A stretch of 53,099 nt of DNA from an uncultured Verrucomicrobia subdivision 3 bacterium (lineage in GTDB: Bacteria; Verrucomicrobiota; Verrucomicrobiae; Limisphaerales; UBA11358), in the NCBI GenBank assembly GCA_903921455.1, contig CAIXPZ010000153.1:1-53099 (forward strand), read 5' to 3'. Shown here piece by piece: positions 22,494 through 31,411 of the stretch. The translations under genes were made by a program, and so were the position numbers. Below the pieces are notes generated by a model. That model was not told the DNA's origin and ran no database searches. It saw only the letters and a list, made by a program, of their open reading frames with translations. Position 1 is the stretch's first letter. Every line of letters starts with the position of its first letter.

Positions 22494-25265
22494 TCACCTC
22501 GGTTCCTCCTGACCCGGTGTTGGCGATGCGTTGCCAGCACTGGGTTTTTTAATTAACGGCTGCCACCGGCCGAGCAAATTCAATAGCGCCGGCAAAAACG
22601 TCAGCGCCGCTATCATGCACATGGCGATGCCGAATGACATGATGTATCCGAGGCTGTGTATCCCCCGATGCTGTGCAAGGATGAGACTGCCGAATCCCGC
22701 GATGGCCGTCAATCCCGACACCAGCACCGCCTTGCCCGTGCTCCGCGCGAGAATCCCCGGCGTGCGCTCCTCGGCATAGCGATTCAGGATGTGGATGCCG
22801 TTCGTCACGCCGATGCCAATGACCAGCGGCAGCGTCATAATGTTCGCCGGATTGAACGGCACACCGTGCCAGCCCATCAAGCCCACCAGCCACAACGTCC
22901 CGAGGCCCACTGGAATCAGCGCCAGGATTACCGCCGTCAAACTCCGGAAATGGAAGAACACCATCACCGCGATCGCCGCCAGCGAATACCACGCTGCCGT
23001 GATGTAGCTGTCCTTGAGCAGCGTCGTGTATTCCAGCAATTGCACCGGCGTGCCGGTGATGTTCGGGTGGTTGCGGTCCTGCGGGTCCAGTTCGCGGCGC
23101 AGGGTTTTCACAAATTCTTTTTGATGGTCGTGCTGCCAGATGTTGTTTTTCGGATACACCTGCAGCAGGAATTTCCCGCTCACCCCCACAAACCGGTCGC
23201 GCAGGGCCGGCGGCAGATCCTCGGTCCGCAGCGGCGCCGTGTCATCCTGGCGTTGCAGCGCCTGAAACGTCACGTGCAAATCATCGAACAGCGCCTGCTG
23301 ATAGCGCGCCAGCTTTAGGCCGTGTTCACTCACGGCCGAATTATCGCCCGCCAGCATCGCCCGGCGCAGCTCCAGCACCGTCTTTTGTAGCGTCGCCAGC
23401 TGTCGCGCGAGCGGCGCGTCCGTCTTGCTGACTTCCTCCAGCGCCGAGCCGAGATAGCCGGAGAAGGAATACAGCGTCCGGCTCAACTCAAAAACATCCG
23501 CCGGCCGCATGTCCGGCGCGCTGAATTCCAGCGACGCGACCGTCGCCTTGATGTTGGCGATTAACTGCAGCTTCCGGTTCTGGTCCTGGTGCAGGAAGCC
23601 GGCGATGGATTCCACGTCCGCTACCACGTTGGTCAGCGCGCGGATTTTTTTCTCCAGGGCAACCGCCTCGTCGAGGTTGTCCGCCACCACCGCGCCGAAC
23701 AGCACGGACTTGTCCGCCGAATCGATCAGCTTCTGCTCATACACCACCGCCGGCAGACCGGCGCTCTGCATGTTCAGCAGATTGTAATCGAAAAACACCT
23801 TCCGCGCCTGGAACGCCGCCGCCACGCTGATCACCACGATGACCAGCGTCACCAGCATCGGCCGCTCCAGCCAGTAGCTTTCGATGCGCGCGCGGCGGTC
23901 GTCCTCATGGATCTCGTGGTCGATGATGTTTTGTTTCCCGCGCAGCAGCAGCACCGGCAGCAGCGTCATCATCGGGATCAGGCAGACCATCAGGCCGCCG
24001 CCGCAGATGATGCCCATCTCCTTGATGCCCTTGAAATCCGTGAACCACATCGCCACAAACGCCCCCGCCGTCGTCAACGCGCCGGTGAAAATCCCCTGGC
24101 CTGTGAATACCATCGCCTTAGACAGCGCCTCCGCCTCCGTCTTGCCGTGGCGCAATTCCTCCTCGTAGCGCGTGATCAGGTGCACGCCGAAATCGATCGC
24201 CAGCCCGATCAGCATCGGCAGGAAGGTGATCGTCAAAATGTTCAGGTGCCCCACCGTCAGCGTCGCAAACGCCATCGTGTAGGCCAGCCCCACCAGCAGG
24301 CAGATCGTCGCCTTGATCGGCCGCCCCGTCTCGTTGTAGCCGTAGATGAAGATCAGCGCGCACAGCACCAGCGCCACGATGCTCGCCAGCGTCGTGTCCG
24401 ACTGCGACTGCGCCATCTCGTCGTGGGCCAGCACCGATTCGCCCGTCAGCCCCGCGTTGACGCCCGTGACCTCCAGCTTCGTCAGCCGCACCAGTTCGCG
24501 GATGCGCTCCACCGCCTCGTCGCCCACCTTCTTGTCCGGCGCGTGCGCCGTGACGAGGAAAATCTTCCCGTGGTTGAACGTGATGTAGGTCTGCGCGGCC
24601 GCCTCGTCGCCGGTGCTGAACAGCGCCGTCACACCCGGCGACGGCGGCGTGCCCGGCCGCGTGAGGCTGTCCACCGCCTGCTGCAAAATGCTGTTCAACG
24701 CCGGCAGCGATTGGATCAGCGCGTCGTTCTGCGCGTTCGTCTCGCGCTTGGCGGTGCGGAACTGCGTGTTGACCAGATCGAAAAAGGAGACCAGGTTCGT
24801 CGTCTGCGAAAATTTCTTGATGAACGGCAGATCGTTCTTTAGCGTCATGCCCAGCGCCGCGAGATCGTTTTCCGGCGCAAACAACAAGGCCTTGTTGCCC
24901 ATCATCGCCAGGTCGCCCTTGTAGAACACGTCCTTGAACAGGTTCGTCTCCGCTTCCAGCCGCGCGCCGAGGCGCTCCACGAACTGCCGGTTCTTCTCCA
25001 GGTTCTCGCTCTCCACCACCACCACCAGGTCGTCCTGCTGCGGGAATTCCTTTACGAACTCCAGGAAGTTGTGGTGATACCGCTGATTGCCCCCCACGAG
25101 ATTGTTCCGGTCCGTGTCGAACTGGAGATATTTCACCGTCACCCCGATGCACAGGAAGAACAGCGCCACCTGCGGCCAGAGGAACCAGCGCGGCCGGCGC
25201 AGGATCGCCGCCGTCAGCCGGCCCAGCCACCGCGCCAGAAAACTGTCTGCGCTTAACGCCTTCAT
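22494..25265 (-). CDS. HpnN-like RND (MMPL) lipid exporter
   Basis: 923 residues with the duplicated RND plan: a first helix (WFLWPQVALFFLCIGVTV), a large periplasmic loop, about five clustered helices (around 285-440), a second periplasmic loop, and a second helix cluster near the C-terminus (around 750-895). The SSD-type phrase LTITFLPMLIGLAIDFGVHL, followed by ITRYEEEL, and its second-half counterpart LPLVIGIGVTNGIHILNRYA match MMPL/HpnN proteins, the hopanoid-associated RND family. The protein probably uses the proton gradient to move lipids towards the outer membrane. It starts 6 bases after the ybjQ stop. Clustering with mla genes supports lipid traffic; hopanoids as cargo is only a guess. 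Confidence 0.82.
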   Translation of the reverse strand: MKALSADSFLARWLGRLTAAILRRPRWFLWPQVALFFLCIGVTVKYLQFDTDRNNLVGGNQRYHHNFLEFVKEFPQQDDLVVVVESENLEKNRQFVERLGARLEAETNLFKDVFYKGDLAMMGNKALLFAPENDLAALGMTLKNDLPFIKKFSQTTNLVSFFDLVNTQFRTAKRETNAQNDALIQSLPALNSILQQAVDSLTRPGTPPSPGVTALFSTGDEAAAQTYITFNHGKIFLVTAHAPDKKVGDEAVERIRELVRLTKLEVTGVNAGLTGESVLAHDEMAQSQSDTTLASIVALVLCALIFIYGYNETGRPIKATICLLVGLAYTMAFATLTVGHLNILTITFLPMLIGLAIDFGVHLITRYEEELRHGKTEAEALSKAMVFTGQGIFTGALTTAGAFVAMWFTDFKGIKEMGIICGGGLMVCLIPMMTLLPVLLLRGKQNIIDHEIHEDDRRARIESYWLERPMLVTLVIVVISVAAAFQARKVFFDYNLLNMQSAGLPAVVYEQKLIDSADKSVLFGAVVADNLDEAVALEKKIRALTNVVADVESIAGFLHQDQNRKLQLIANIKATVASLEFSAPDMRPADVFELSRTLYSFSGYLGSALEEVSKTDAPLARQLATLQKTVLELRRAMLAGDNSAVSEHGLKLARYQQALFDDLHVTFQALQRQDDTAPLRTEDLPPALRDRFVGVSGKFLLQVYPKNNIWQHDHQKEFVKTLRRELDPQDRNHPNITGTPVQLLEYTTLLKDSYITAAWYSLAAIAVMVFFHFRSLTAVILALIPVGLGTLWLVGLMGWHGVPFNPANIMTLPLVIGIGVTNGIHILNRYAEERTPGILARSTGKAVLVSGLTAIAGFGSLILAQHRGIHSLGYIMSFGIAMCMIAALTFLPALLNLLGRWQPLIKKPSAGNASPTPGQEEPR

Positions 25266-25271
25266 CGCCCC

Positions 25272-25610
25272 TTACTTCGCCGGCTCCACAAACACCGCCG
25301 TGCCGTAGCACAGCACCTCCGTGATGCCCGGCGCGATCTCCGTCGCGTCATAGCGCACGCCGATCACGGCGTTGGCGCCCAGCTCGCCCGCGTGCGTCAG
25401 CATGAGGTTGAATGTGTCCTCCCGCGTCCGCTCGCAGAGGTTCGTGTAGAGGGAGATATTGCCGCCGAACACCGCCTGGATGCTCGCGCCGAAATTGCCG
25501 ATGACCGAGCGCGACCGCACCATGATGCCGCGCACCACGCCGAACGATTTCGTGATGCGATAACCGGGCAATTCAAACGCCGTCGTCGTCAGCGGATGGG
25601 TCAAACTCAT
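25272..25610 (-). CDS. ybjQ: YbjQ/UPF0145 family protein
   Basis: 112 residues, the standard length. Family phrases are visible: YRITKSFGVVRGIMVRSRSV, ISLYTNLCERTREDTFNLML, then HAGELGANAVIGVRYD and EVLCYGTAVFVEP. Members are small pentamer-forming proteins of unknown role, once proposed to bind metals. It is the first gene of the operon running to mlaD. The region upstream (25611-25935) carries palindromic repeats rather than a gene. Confidence 0.88.
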   Translation of the reverse strand: MSLTHPLTTTAFELPGYRITKSFGVVRGIMVRSRSVIGNFGASIQAVFGGNISLYTNLCERTREDTFNLMLTHAGELGANAVIGVRYDATEIAPGITEVLCYGTAVFVEPAK

Positions 25611-25736
25611 AAAGAGGAATTGAACACGACCGGCGGCATCCGCAAAAGTCTAAACTTGCGCCGCACGCGCCGATTTTCCCGCGCCACCCCGCGAAACGCG
25701 CGCCCCGTTCAATTATCCCGCCGGTCATGAGGCTGA

Positions 25737-25784
25737 TTCGTCGCGGAGCGACGAAAGGACAATAGTCCGGCGATTTAACGCCGG
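25737..25784. repeat. REP-like double palindrome
   Basis: TTCGTCGC/GCGACGAA (25737-25744 with 25748-25755, loop GGA) is followed by CCGGCG/CGCCGG (25767-25772 with 25779-25784). These two adjacent hairpins lie in the 325-base gap between ybjQ and the sensor kinase. From memory, similar double palindromes are dispersed in Verrucomicrobial genomes; only one copy is in this window. An open frame runs across it on the minus strand but looks accidental. Confidence 0.5.
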
Positions 25785-25935
25785 GGTGCTTGCGTATGGC
25801 CACCAAGTCCCAGCGGGCTAGCCAGCGGTGAATCAGCGTCCCCAAGATGAGCAAAAGTCCGTAGACCGCCGTGCCCAGCCTAAGTTCCAACCCCTGATGG
25901 AAGCCATTTTCGGCCTGAAAACGAGTCGCCACCCT

Positions 25936-27663
25936 TCACTTCACCGGCAGGGTGATGCGCAGGGTGGTGCCGCGGCCCACGCGGGAGCGGATGCGGATTT
26001 CGCCGTGGTGCGTCTCCACGATGCGCCCCACAATCGCCAGCCCCAGACCGGTGCCCTTTGCTTTGGTGGTGGCCAGCACGGTCTTGAAGGCCCGCGCCTG
26101 CTGTTCGGCCGTCATGCCGCCGCCGGTGTCCCTGAACTCCACCGCCACGCGCGGCGCGCCGTCGGTCCCGCGCACTTCGCGCGTTCGGATGGTCAGGGTG
26201 CCGCCGCCGGCCATGGCTTCGGCGGCGTTGAGCATCAGGTTCAGGAACGCCTGCTCCAGTTGCGGGGCGTCGCCGGGCACCCGCGGCAAATCCGCCGGCA
26301 GATCGTGGACGAGCTTGATGTTCTGGTTTGCGAGCTTGTGTCGCACGAGCAGGCTTAATTCGTCCACGAGGTCGTTAAGGTTCACGGGGGCGAACTTCGG
26401 CTCGGTGGTGCGGGCGAAATCCAGGATCTGCTCCACGATCTTGTTCAGGTGCTCAATCTTGGCCTCGATGATCCGTGCGTCCTTGGCGCGCGGATCCTTG
26501 GCCTCGAATTTCAAATCGAGCGAGTGGTAGAGGAGCTTCATCACCGTGAGAGGATTGCGGATCTCGTGGGCCACCTCCGCCGCGAGCAGGCCGAGGGCGG
26601 AGAGCTTTTCGTTCTGGCGCAATTGCTCCTCTACATCCACCACGCGTTCGTAGAGCCGCGCTTTTTCGATGGCGATGGCGGAGAGCTCGGCGAGGGCGGA
26701 GAGGATCTTGATCTCCTCGTTGGAAAAGCTGTAGGGCCGCGCGGTGTAGACGCTGAGGGCGCCGATGCTGTGCCCGGCGAAGATCAGCGGCACGCTCAGG
26801 AGGGAGACGAGGCCTTCGCGCCGCGCGAGCTCGACGTTTTGGTAGCGGGTGTCGGTCTGGACGTTGGCAACCTGCAGCGGTTTCTTGCGGCGCACGACCA
26901 CGCCGATGAGGCTTTCGTCCGCGCTCAGGCGGGGCTTGTGGATATAGGCGTCGCCGGCGCCGTAGCTGGCGCGGAGGTCCAGCCATTCGCGGGCGTCGTC
27001 CACCAGCATGAGCGAGCACATGCGGGCGCGCATCAGTTCGCAGGCCTCCTTGGTGATGGCGCGGAGGGCTTCGTCGAGGTTCAGGGTGGAATTGATGGTG
27101 CGGCTCACGCTGGCGAGGGATTCGAACAGCATGACTTTCAAGCGAAGCTGTTCGTAGAGCCAGGTGTTGTGGATGACCCGCGCGGCGAGGGTCGCCAGCT
27201 CTTGCAACAAATCCTGGTCATCCTCGGAGAAGGCGTCCGCGCGCTCGGAATCCACGTTGATGACGCCGCGCACCTCGCCCTGCACTTCGAGCGGCACGGC
27301 GAGTTCCGAGCGCACCTCGCGGCGGATGCTGACGTAGCGCCGGTCGAGCGTGACATCGCCGACGCGCGCGGGTTTGCCGGTCTGCGCGACCCAGCCGGTG
27401 ATGCCCTCGCCGACGCGGAGTTTCAATTTGCGCGCGGACGAGGAGAGATTTTGCGCCGCGTGGATCTCGAGAAAGCTGGTGGTGGGGTTGATAAGCACGA
27501 GCGAGCCGGAGGAGGCGCGCATCACGCGAACGGCCTCGCTGACGATGAGATGCAGCGCCTCCTGCGAATCGAGCGTGGAATGGATGACGTTGCTGACCTG
27601 ATAGAGCAGGCGCAGGCGCTCGTGGCTTGATCGCAGTTTTTCCAGTTGTTCTTTCACCGGCAA
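25936..27663 (-). CDS. GAF-GAF sensor histidine kinase
   Basis: 575 residues, no membrane helix, so a soluble kinase. Two GAF domains (about 20-165 and 185-335), the second with VVRRKKPLQVANVQTD and SVPLIFAGHSIGALSVYT, are followed by a coiled linker, the phospho-acceptor box LLAAEVAHEIRNPLTVMKLL (His near 366), and an HATPase domain with N box LEQAFLNLMLNAAEAMAGGG, G1 FRDTGGGM and G2 KGTGLGLAIVGRI. The start is TTG at 27663, touching the stop of the upstream LptF/G gene (a GTG two codons later is an alternative). No response regulator is adjacent; the one at 30807 is on the other strand. The signal is unknown. Confidence 0.85.
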   Translation of the reverse strand: MPVKEQLEKLRSSHERLRLLYQVSNVIHSTLDSQEALHLIVSEAVRVMRASSGSLVLINPTTSFLEIHAAQNLSSSARKLKLRVGEGITGWVAQTGKPARVGDVTLDRRYVSIRREVRSELAVPLEVQGEVRGVINVDSERADAFSEDDQDLLQELATLAARVIHNTWLYEQLRLKVMLFESLASVSRTINSTLNLDEALRAITKEACELMRARMCSLMLVDDAREWLDLRASYGAGDAYIHKPRLSADESLIGVVVRRKKPLQVANVQTDTRYQNVELARREGLVSLLSVPLIFAGHSIGALSVYTARPYSFSNEEIKILSALAELSAIAIEKARLYERVVDVEEQLRQNEKLSALGLLAAEVAHEIRNPLTVMKLLYHSLDLKFEAKDPRAKDARIIEAKIEHLNKIVEQILDFARTTEPKFAPVNLNDLVDELSLLVRHKLANQNIKLVHDLPADLPRVPGDAPQLEQAFLNLMLNAAEAMAGGGTLTIRTREVRGTDGAPRVAVEFRDTGGGMTAEQQARAFKTVLATTKAKGTGLGLAIVGRIVETHHGEIRIRSRVGRGTTLRITLPVK

Positions 27664-28854
27664 TTATCGGGTGCGGGCGATTAACACGGTGCCGGTGGCG
27701 GCAAACAACAGATTGGGCAGCCACGCGGCGAGCCACGCCGGCAGATGGCCGTTCATGCCGAAGGCGAGGCTGACCTGTTGCAGCACAAAATACGCGAAGC
27801 AGATGAAAATGCTGCCCGCCACGCCAAAGAACAGATTACGCCGGCCGGATTGCGCGCCGAACGGGATGGCGATGAAGACGACAACGAGGCAGGTCCAGGG
27901 CGCGGCGAGGCGGCCGTAATACTTGGTGCGGAGGGCGTTCGCATCATCGCGCGGGAGGTCGGGATGCAGGCGGAGGTATTCGCGGAGCTCCTTGAGCGGG
28001 ATGTCCGCGCTGCGCGAGCCGCGCACGGCCTGCGAATCGCTCAGCCTGATGTTGCTCAAGATCTCCTTCGGCGTCTCGTCGAACTCCGGCATGGCGATCT
28101 GGTTGGTCGTGAAGGCGGGGACCAGGTTGCCGCGCGGGCCGGATTGCGCGAACATCCGGGCGTTGGAAAAAATCCAGACGCCGTTGGTGCGGCTGGCCCG
28201 CTCGGCTTGCAGCGACCGCCACGAGCCGTCGGGCAGCGTCCAGGTGACGTTCGGATTCGCCATGGTCTTGGCCACGGCATCATATTCGCCGATCTGCCAG
28301 ATGCGATTGGCATGGGTGGTGCGAAAGCCGATCTTGGCGAAGCGGGTTTTGTTTTTCTGCTTTTGCGCTTGGGCGACTTTGGGAGTCTTGGTGGGGCCGG
28401 TGGATGGGTCAATCGTGGCCACGGTATTCTGGCTGGCGTCTGGCTGGTGGCGGTTCAAGATGTCCTCCGACCAATTGGCGCAGGCGGGCACGGCGATTTC
28501 GTTCAGGCAGAAATAGATCACGCCGGCCACGAGGCCGACGACGAAATACGGCGCGCACAGCCGCCACAGGCCGACGCCGGCGGCGCGGAGCGCGGTGAGT
28601 TCGTGGTGCCGCGCATGGTGGGTGAGCGCATAGAGGAGTGCCAGCAACAGCGCGATGGGGAGCACCATGACGAAAAACCCCGGCATCATGGCGGCGGCAT
28701 ATTCCACCGAGTCGAAGAGAGTGAGTTTGTGCTCCTGCATCTCGCCGATTTCGGTGAAGAAGAAGTAAGCAATCCAGAAAACGAGAAAACCGCCGAGGCA
28801 ATAGGCCAGCGGCGTGAGCAATTCGCGGAACAGGTATCGGTCGTGCAACCGCAT
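27664..28854 (-). CDS. LptF/LptG family permease
   Basis: 396 residues. It starts MRLHDRYLFRELLTPLAYCL and has three N-terminal helices and three C-terminal helices (FFGVAGSIFICFAYFVLQQV, then LPAWLAAWLPNLLF) around a periplasmic jelly-roll domain, the plan of LptF/LptG. The phrases VMVLPIALLLALLYALTHHA and ELTALRAAGVGLWRL are the conserved second-helix and coupling-helix segments. These proteins pull lipopolysaccharide from the inner membrane into the Lpt bridge with the LptB ATPase. The domain between is longer and lysine-rich near PKVAQAQKQKNKTR. The stop is immediately followed by the kinase start. Confidence 0.88.
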   Translation of the reverse strand: MRLHDRYLFRELLTPLAYCLGGFLVFWIAYFFFTEIGEMQEHKLTLFDSVEYAAAMMPGFFVMVLPIALLLALLYALTHHARHHELTALRAAGVGLWRLCAPYFVVGLVAGVIYFCLNEIAVPACANWSEDILNRHQPDASQNTVATIDPSTGPTKTPKVAQAQKQKNKTRFAKIGFRTTHANRIWQIGEYDAVAKTMANPNVTWTLPDGSWRSLQAERASRTNGVWIFSNARMFAQSGPRGNLVPAFTTNQIAMPEFDETPKEILSNIRLSDSQAVRGSRSADIPLKELREYLRLHPDLPRDDANALRTKYYGRLAAPWTCLVVVFIAIPFGAQSGRRNLFFGVAGSIFICFAYFVLQQVSLAFGMNGHLPAWLAAWLPNLLFAATGTVLIARTR

Positions 28855-28902
28855 GGCGCAGGTTAGTCGGCGGGGGGATTTCTGCCAAACGAATTAAGAA
28901 GC

Positions 28903-28978
28903 TGGTGGGTTGGGAGAGACTCGAACTCTCGACCAATGCCTTAAAAGGGCACTGCTCTACCGACTGAGCTACCAACCC
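28903..28978 (-). tRNA. tRNA-Lys (TTT)
   Basis: On the minus strand the gene has acceptor GGGTTGG (28978-28972) pairing with CCAACCC, a D arm GCTCAGTCGGTAGAGC, anticodon loop CTTTTAA (anticodon TTT), and a T arm GAGAGTTCGAGTCTCTC. An A discriminator and encoded CCA end at 28903. Confidence 0.95.
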
Positions 28979-29114
28979 AACAGGGCGGAGGAAAATAGAG
29001 GAATACCGCCCGAAAGCAAGGATTTTCCCCCGCTTTTCAGGAAGGCGCCAGGCAAATGCGTCGGGCGGTGATTTTTCAATTTTGTTTTTTCGCGTCCTGC
29101 GTTAGAGTGACTTC

Positions 29115-29969
29115 ATCAAGACGGTCACGAACATCAAGTTTTGGGGGGTTCGCGGATCGATTCCTGCCCCCGGCACGGAGACCGTGCGCTACGGCGGGAA
29201 CACCACCTGCGTGGAAGTCCGCTGCGGTCGTGACATCATCATCCTCGACGCCGGCACCGGCCTGCGCAAACTCGGCCAGTCGCTGCTCCGGGAATTCAAG
29301 CGCGGTCCGCTCAATCTTTCACTGCTCCTGTCGCACACGCATTGGGACCACATCCAAGGGCTGCCATTTTTTGCGCCGATCTACGAATCCCGCTGCCGGC
29401 TGCACATCCTGGGTTGTGAGGGCGCGCGCAAAAGTCTGGTCGCCGCGCTCACCGGGCAGATGGAGAGCACCTATTTTCCCGTGCCGTTCTCGCGGCTGCC
29501 GAGCAATATCGAGATTGAGGAGCTGGAGGATTTTAACTTTGGCATCGGGCATGTGCTGGTTCGGGCGCATCGCGCCAACCACCCCGGCGTGACCGTGGGC
29601 TATCGGTTGTTCGCGCCGGACGGCATCATTTGTTTTTTCCCCGATACCGAGCCGCGCCACGGCGGCGACGACCGCGAGATGCTGGATTTTGTCCGCGGGG
29701 CGGATGTGCTGATTCTCGACTCGCAATACGACCGCGCGGAATACAAACGTCACACGGGCTGGGGCCACGGCTGCGTGGATGATTCCGTGGCGCTCGCGCT
29801 CAAGGCCGGCGTGAAAAAACTGGTCCTCTTCCACCACGACCCCGACCACGACGACCGGAAAATTGATGCGTTCGTGAAACACGCCCGCGCGCTGGTGAAG
29901 AAGCACCGCGGCAAACTAAAAGTAGAGGCCGCGCGCGAGGGCCTGACAATCTCGCTTGGAATGAAATAG
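29115..29969 (+). CDS. MBL-fold metallo-hydrolase
   Basis: About 261-285 residues. The metal motif is LLLSHTHWDHIQGLPFF, with later ligands in IICFFPDTEPRH and VLILDSQYD, and LFHHDPDHDD near the end. The fold is related to phosphonate and cyclic-nucleotide hydrolases (PhnP/RNase Z side of the superfamily). The family N-terminus, KFWGVRGSIPAPGTETVRYG, is encoded from about 29139, yet no ATG, GTG or TTG precedes it in frame before the TAG at 29103. The first standard start, a GTG at 29184, would remove that strand. I place the start at an ATC (29115) tentatively. It is cytosolic and a single gene. Confidence 0.75.
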   Translation: MKTVTNIKFWGVRGSIPAPGTETVRYGGNTTCVEVRCGRDIIILDAGTGLRKLGQSLLREFKRGPLNLSLLLSHTHWDHIQGLPFFAPIYESRCRLHILGCEGARKSLVAALTGQMESTYFPVPFSRLPSNIEIEELEDFNFGIGHVLVRAHRANHPGVTVGYRLFAPDGIICFFPDTEPRHGGDDREMLDFVRGADVLILDSQYDRAEYKRHTGWGHGCVDDSVALALKAGVKKLVLFHHDPDHDDRKIDAFVKHARALVKKHRGKLKVEAAREGLTISLGMK

Positions 29970-29995
29970 GCCGAGTTGGACAGCGTTATAATTAT

Positions 29996-30720
29996 TTATT
30001 TCGGTTTTTCCCCGTAGTTGATCGCCATTGCGCCGCCGAGCAGATTGATGACGCGGACATTGTTTAGTTTGAGCTGGCGCATCTTTTCCGCCACGGCCAG
30101 TTGCGCCGGATAATGTTTGAGGGATTCAAGAATGTAGGCGTAAGCCGAGGCGTCACCGCAGAACAGCCAACCCATCAGCGGCACGGACATGCGCAGATGA
30201 CTGAAGTAAAGGGAGCGCCAGAGCGCGTTCGCCGGCTTGCCGAAATCCAGCACGATGAGCCGGGCGCCGGGCCGGGCCACGCGGCACATCTCGTCCAGCC
30301 CGCGCTCCCAACACGTGAGGTTCCGCAAGCCGTAGCCAACGGTGACGACGTCGAAGGAGTTTTCGGGAAAGGGCAGTTGCTGGGCGTCACCCTGCAGAAA
30401 CTGCGGATTGCGGATTGCGGGTTTTTTTTCCGGCTCCGGTGGGCGGCGACTTCGAGCATGTGGGCGCTGAAGTCGAGGCCGGTGGTTTCCGCGCCGCGCC
30501 GGGCGAGCGCGAAGGTGATGTCGCCCGTGCCGCAGCAAAGGTCGAGCGCGCGCTGGCCGGGAGCGACACGGGCCAGATTTACCACCCGGCGTTTCCAGTT
30601 TCGGTGCAAACCGAAGCTTTGGAGGTCATTCAAGAAATCATAACGGCGGGCGATGCGGGCGAAAAGGTCGTTGACCTTCGCGGCGCGCTGTTCGCCGGGT
30701 GCAAAATAGGCGTTGCTCAC
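29996..30720 (-). pseudogene. ubiE: Demethylmenaquinone/ubiquinone C-methyltransferase, frameshifted
   Basis: From the GTG at 30720, one frame gives FARIARRYDFLNDLQSFGLH, then ALDLCCGTGDITFALARRGA and GLDFSAHMLEV. The next part, LQGDAQQLPFPENSFDVVTV, then GYGLRN and INLLGGAMAINYGEKPK, is in another frame. The switch falls at or near a run of eight A (30429-30422) next to a doubled 7-base unit (GCGGATT on the plus strand). Adding one base to the A run restores a full-length UbiE/MenG of about 241 residues with the SAM motif DLCCGTG. The enzyme makes the last methylation of menaquinone. A true break would be costly, so slippage or a sequencing error is more likely than decay. Confidence 0.82.
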
Positions 30721-30806
30721 GGGGGGAGTCTAACGGTGGTGGTGGCGCGTGGCAAAGCAGAGAAATGTCTTTGCGGGCGGCAAAGGCTTTGCTACGTTCG
30801 GTTGTA

Positions 30807-31217
30807 ATGAACGCAGGTGGAACACCAAAGAAAATTCTGGTGGTAGATGACAACGAGATTGTCATCAAGACCATCTCCCTGAAGTTGCAAGGAGCCGGTT
30901 ATCAAGTGTTAACCGCCATGGATGGTTCGGCGGCGGTATCCATTGCCCGCACCCAAACTCCGGATTTGATTCTCTTGGATTTAAGTTTTCCGCCGGATGT
31001 GGACGGGGTGCCGTGGGATGGGTTCCGGATCATGGAATGGTTTCATCGACTTGATAACGTGAAAAAGATTCCCATCATCGTCATCACAGGATCGGACGAT
31101 CCGGCGGCCAAGCAGCGCGCCACCAATACGGGGGCTGTGGCATTTTTTCAAAAGCCGCTGGAGCATGATTATCTGCTTAAAGTCATCCGGGCCACGCTGG
31201 GCGAAACGGTCAAGTGA
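30807..31217 (+). CDS. Single-domain response regulator
   Basis: 136 residues from the ATG at 30807, only a receiver domain: KKILVVDDNEIVIK (acidic pair), DLILLDLSF (phospho-acceptor Asp), IIVITGSDD (Thr/Ser), and VAFFQKPLEHDYLL (Lys). An extra segment PPDVDGVPWDGFRIMEWFHR after the Asp is longer than usual. There is no output domain, so it acts through another protein. The kinase at 25936-27663 is the nearest candidate partner but is 3 kb away on the other strand. Confidence 0.85.
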   Translation: MNAGGTPKKILVVDDNEIVIKTISLKLQGAGYQVLTAMDGSAAVSIARTQTPDLILLDLSFPPDVDGVPWDGFRIMEWFHRLDNVKKIPIIVITGSDDPAAKQRATNTGAVAFFQKPLEHDYLLKVIRATLGETVK

Positions 31218-31274
31218 ACGAAATTCAGGCTTGCTAGCAACGGCAACTGGCTTATTATAAACCCACTTTCGGAC

Positions 31275-31350
31275 GCGAGCGTAGCTCAGTTGGTAGAGCA
31301 TCACCTTGCCAAGGTGAACGTCGAGGGTTCAAATCCCTTCGCTCGCTCCA
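31275..31350 (+). tRNA. tRNA-Gly (GCC)
   Basis: Acceptor GCGAGCG (31275-31281) pairs with CGCTCGC. The D arm is GCTCAGTTGGTAGAGC, the anticodon arm CACCTTGCCAAGGTG (anticodon GCC), and the T arm GAGGGTTCAAATCCCTT. CCA is encoded at 31348-31350, followed by a T run that may terminate transcription. Confidence 0.95.
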
Positions 31351-31411
31351 TTTTTTCTTCTTAAACCACGGGGCATTGTCAGGCTCCCGATATTTTTAAT
31401 CAAAGTGCCTT

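Noticed and set aside
23589..24842. Long plus-strand open frame (417 codons) within the RND gene
   Set aside because: Almost entirely Arg/His/Gln/Ala, typical of antisense reading through a GC-rich gene; the minus-strand RND protein is unambiguous.
25573..25932. Minus-strand 119-codon open frame between ybjQ and the kinase
   Set aside because: It runs through the double palindrome and into the start of ybjQ, needs a GTG start inside the kinase stop region, and has no recognisable domain.
26449..27630. Long plus-strand open frame within the sensor kinase gene
   Set aside because: Antisense shadow; the kinase on the other strand has all its motifs.
30699..30806. Longer start for the response regulator
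   Set aside because: The extra 36 residues overlap the ubiE start on the other strand and have no protein character; the ATG at 30807 directly precedes the receiver domain.
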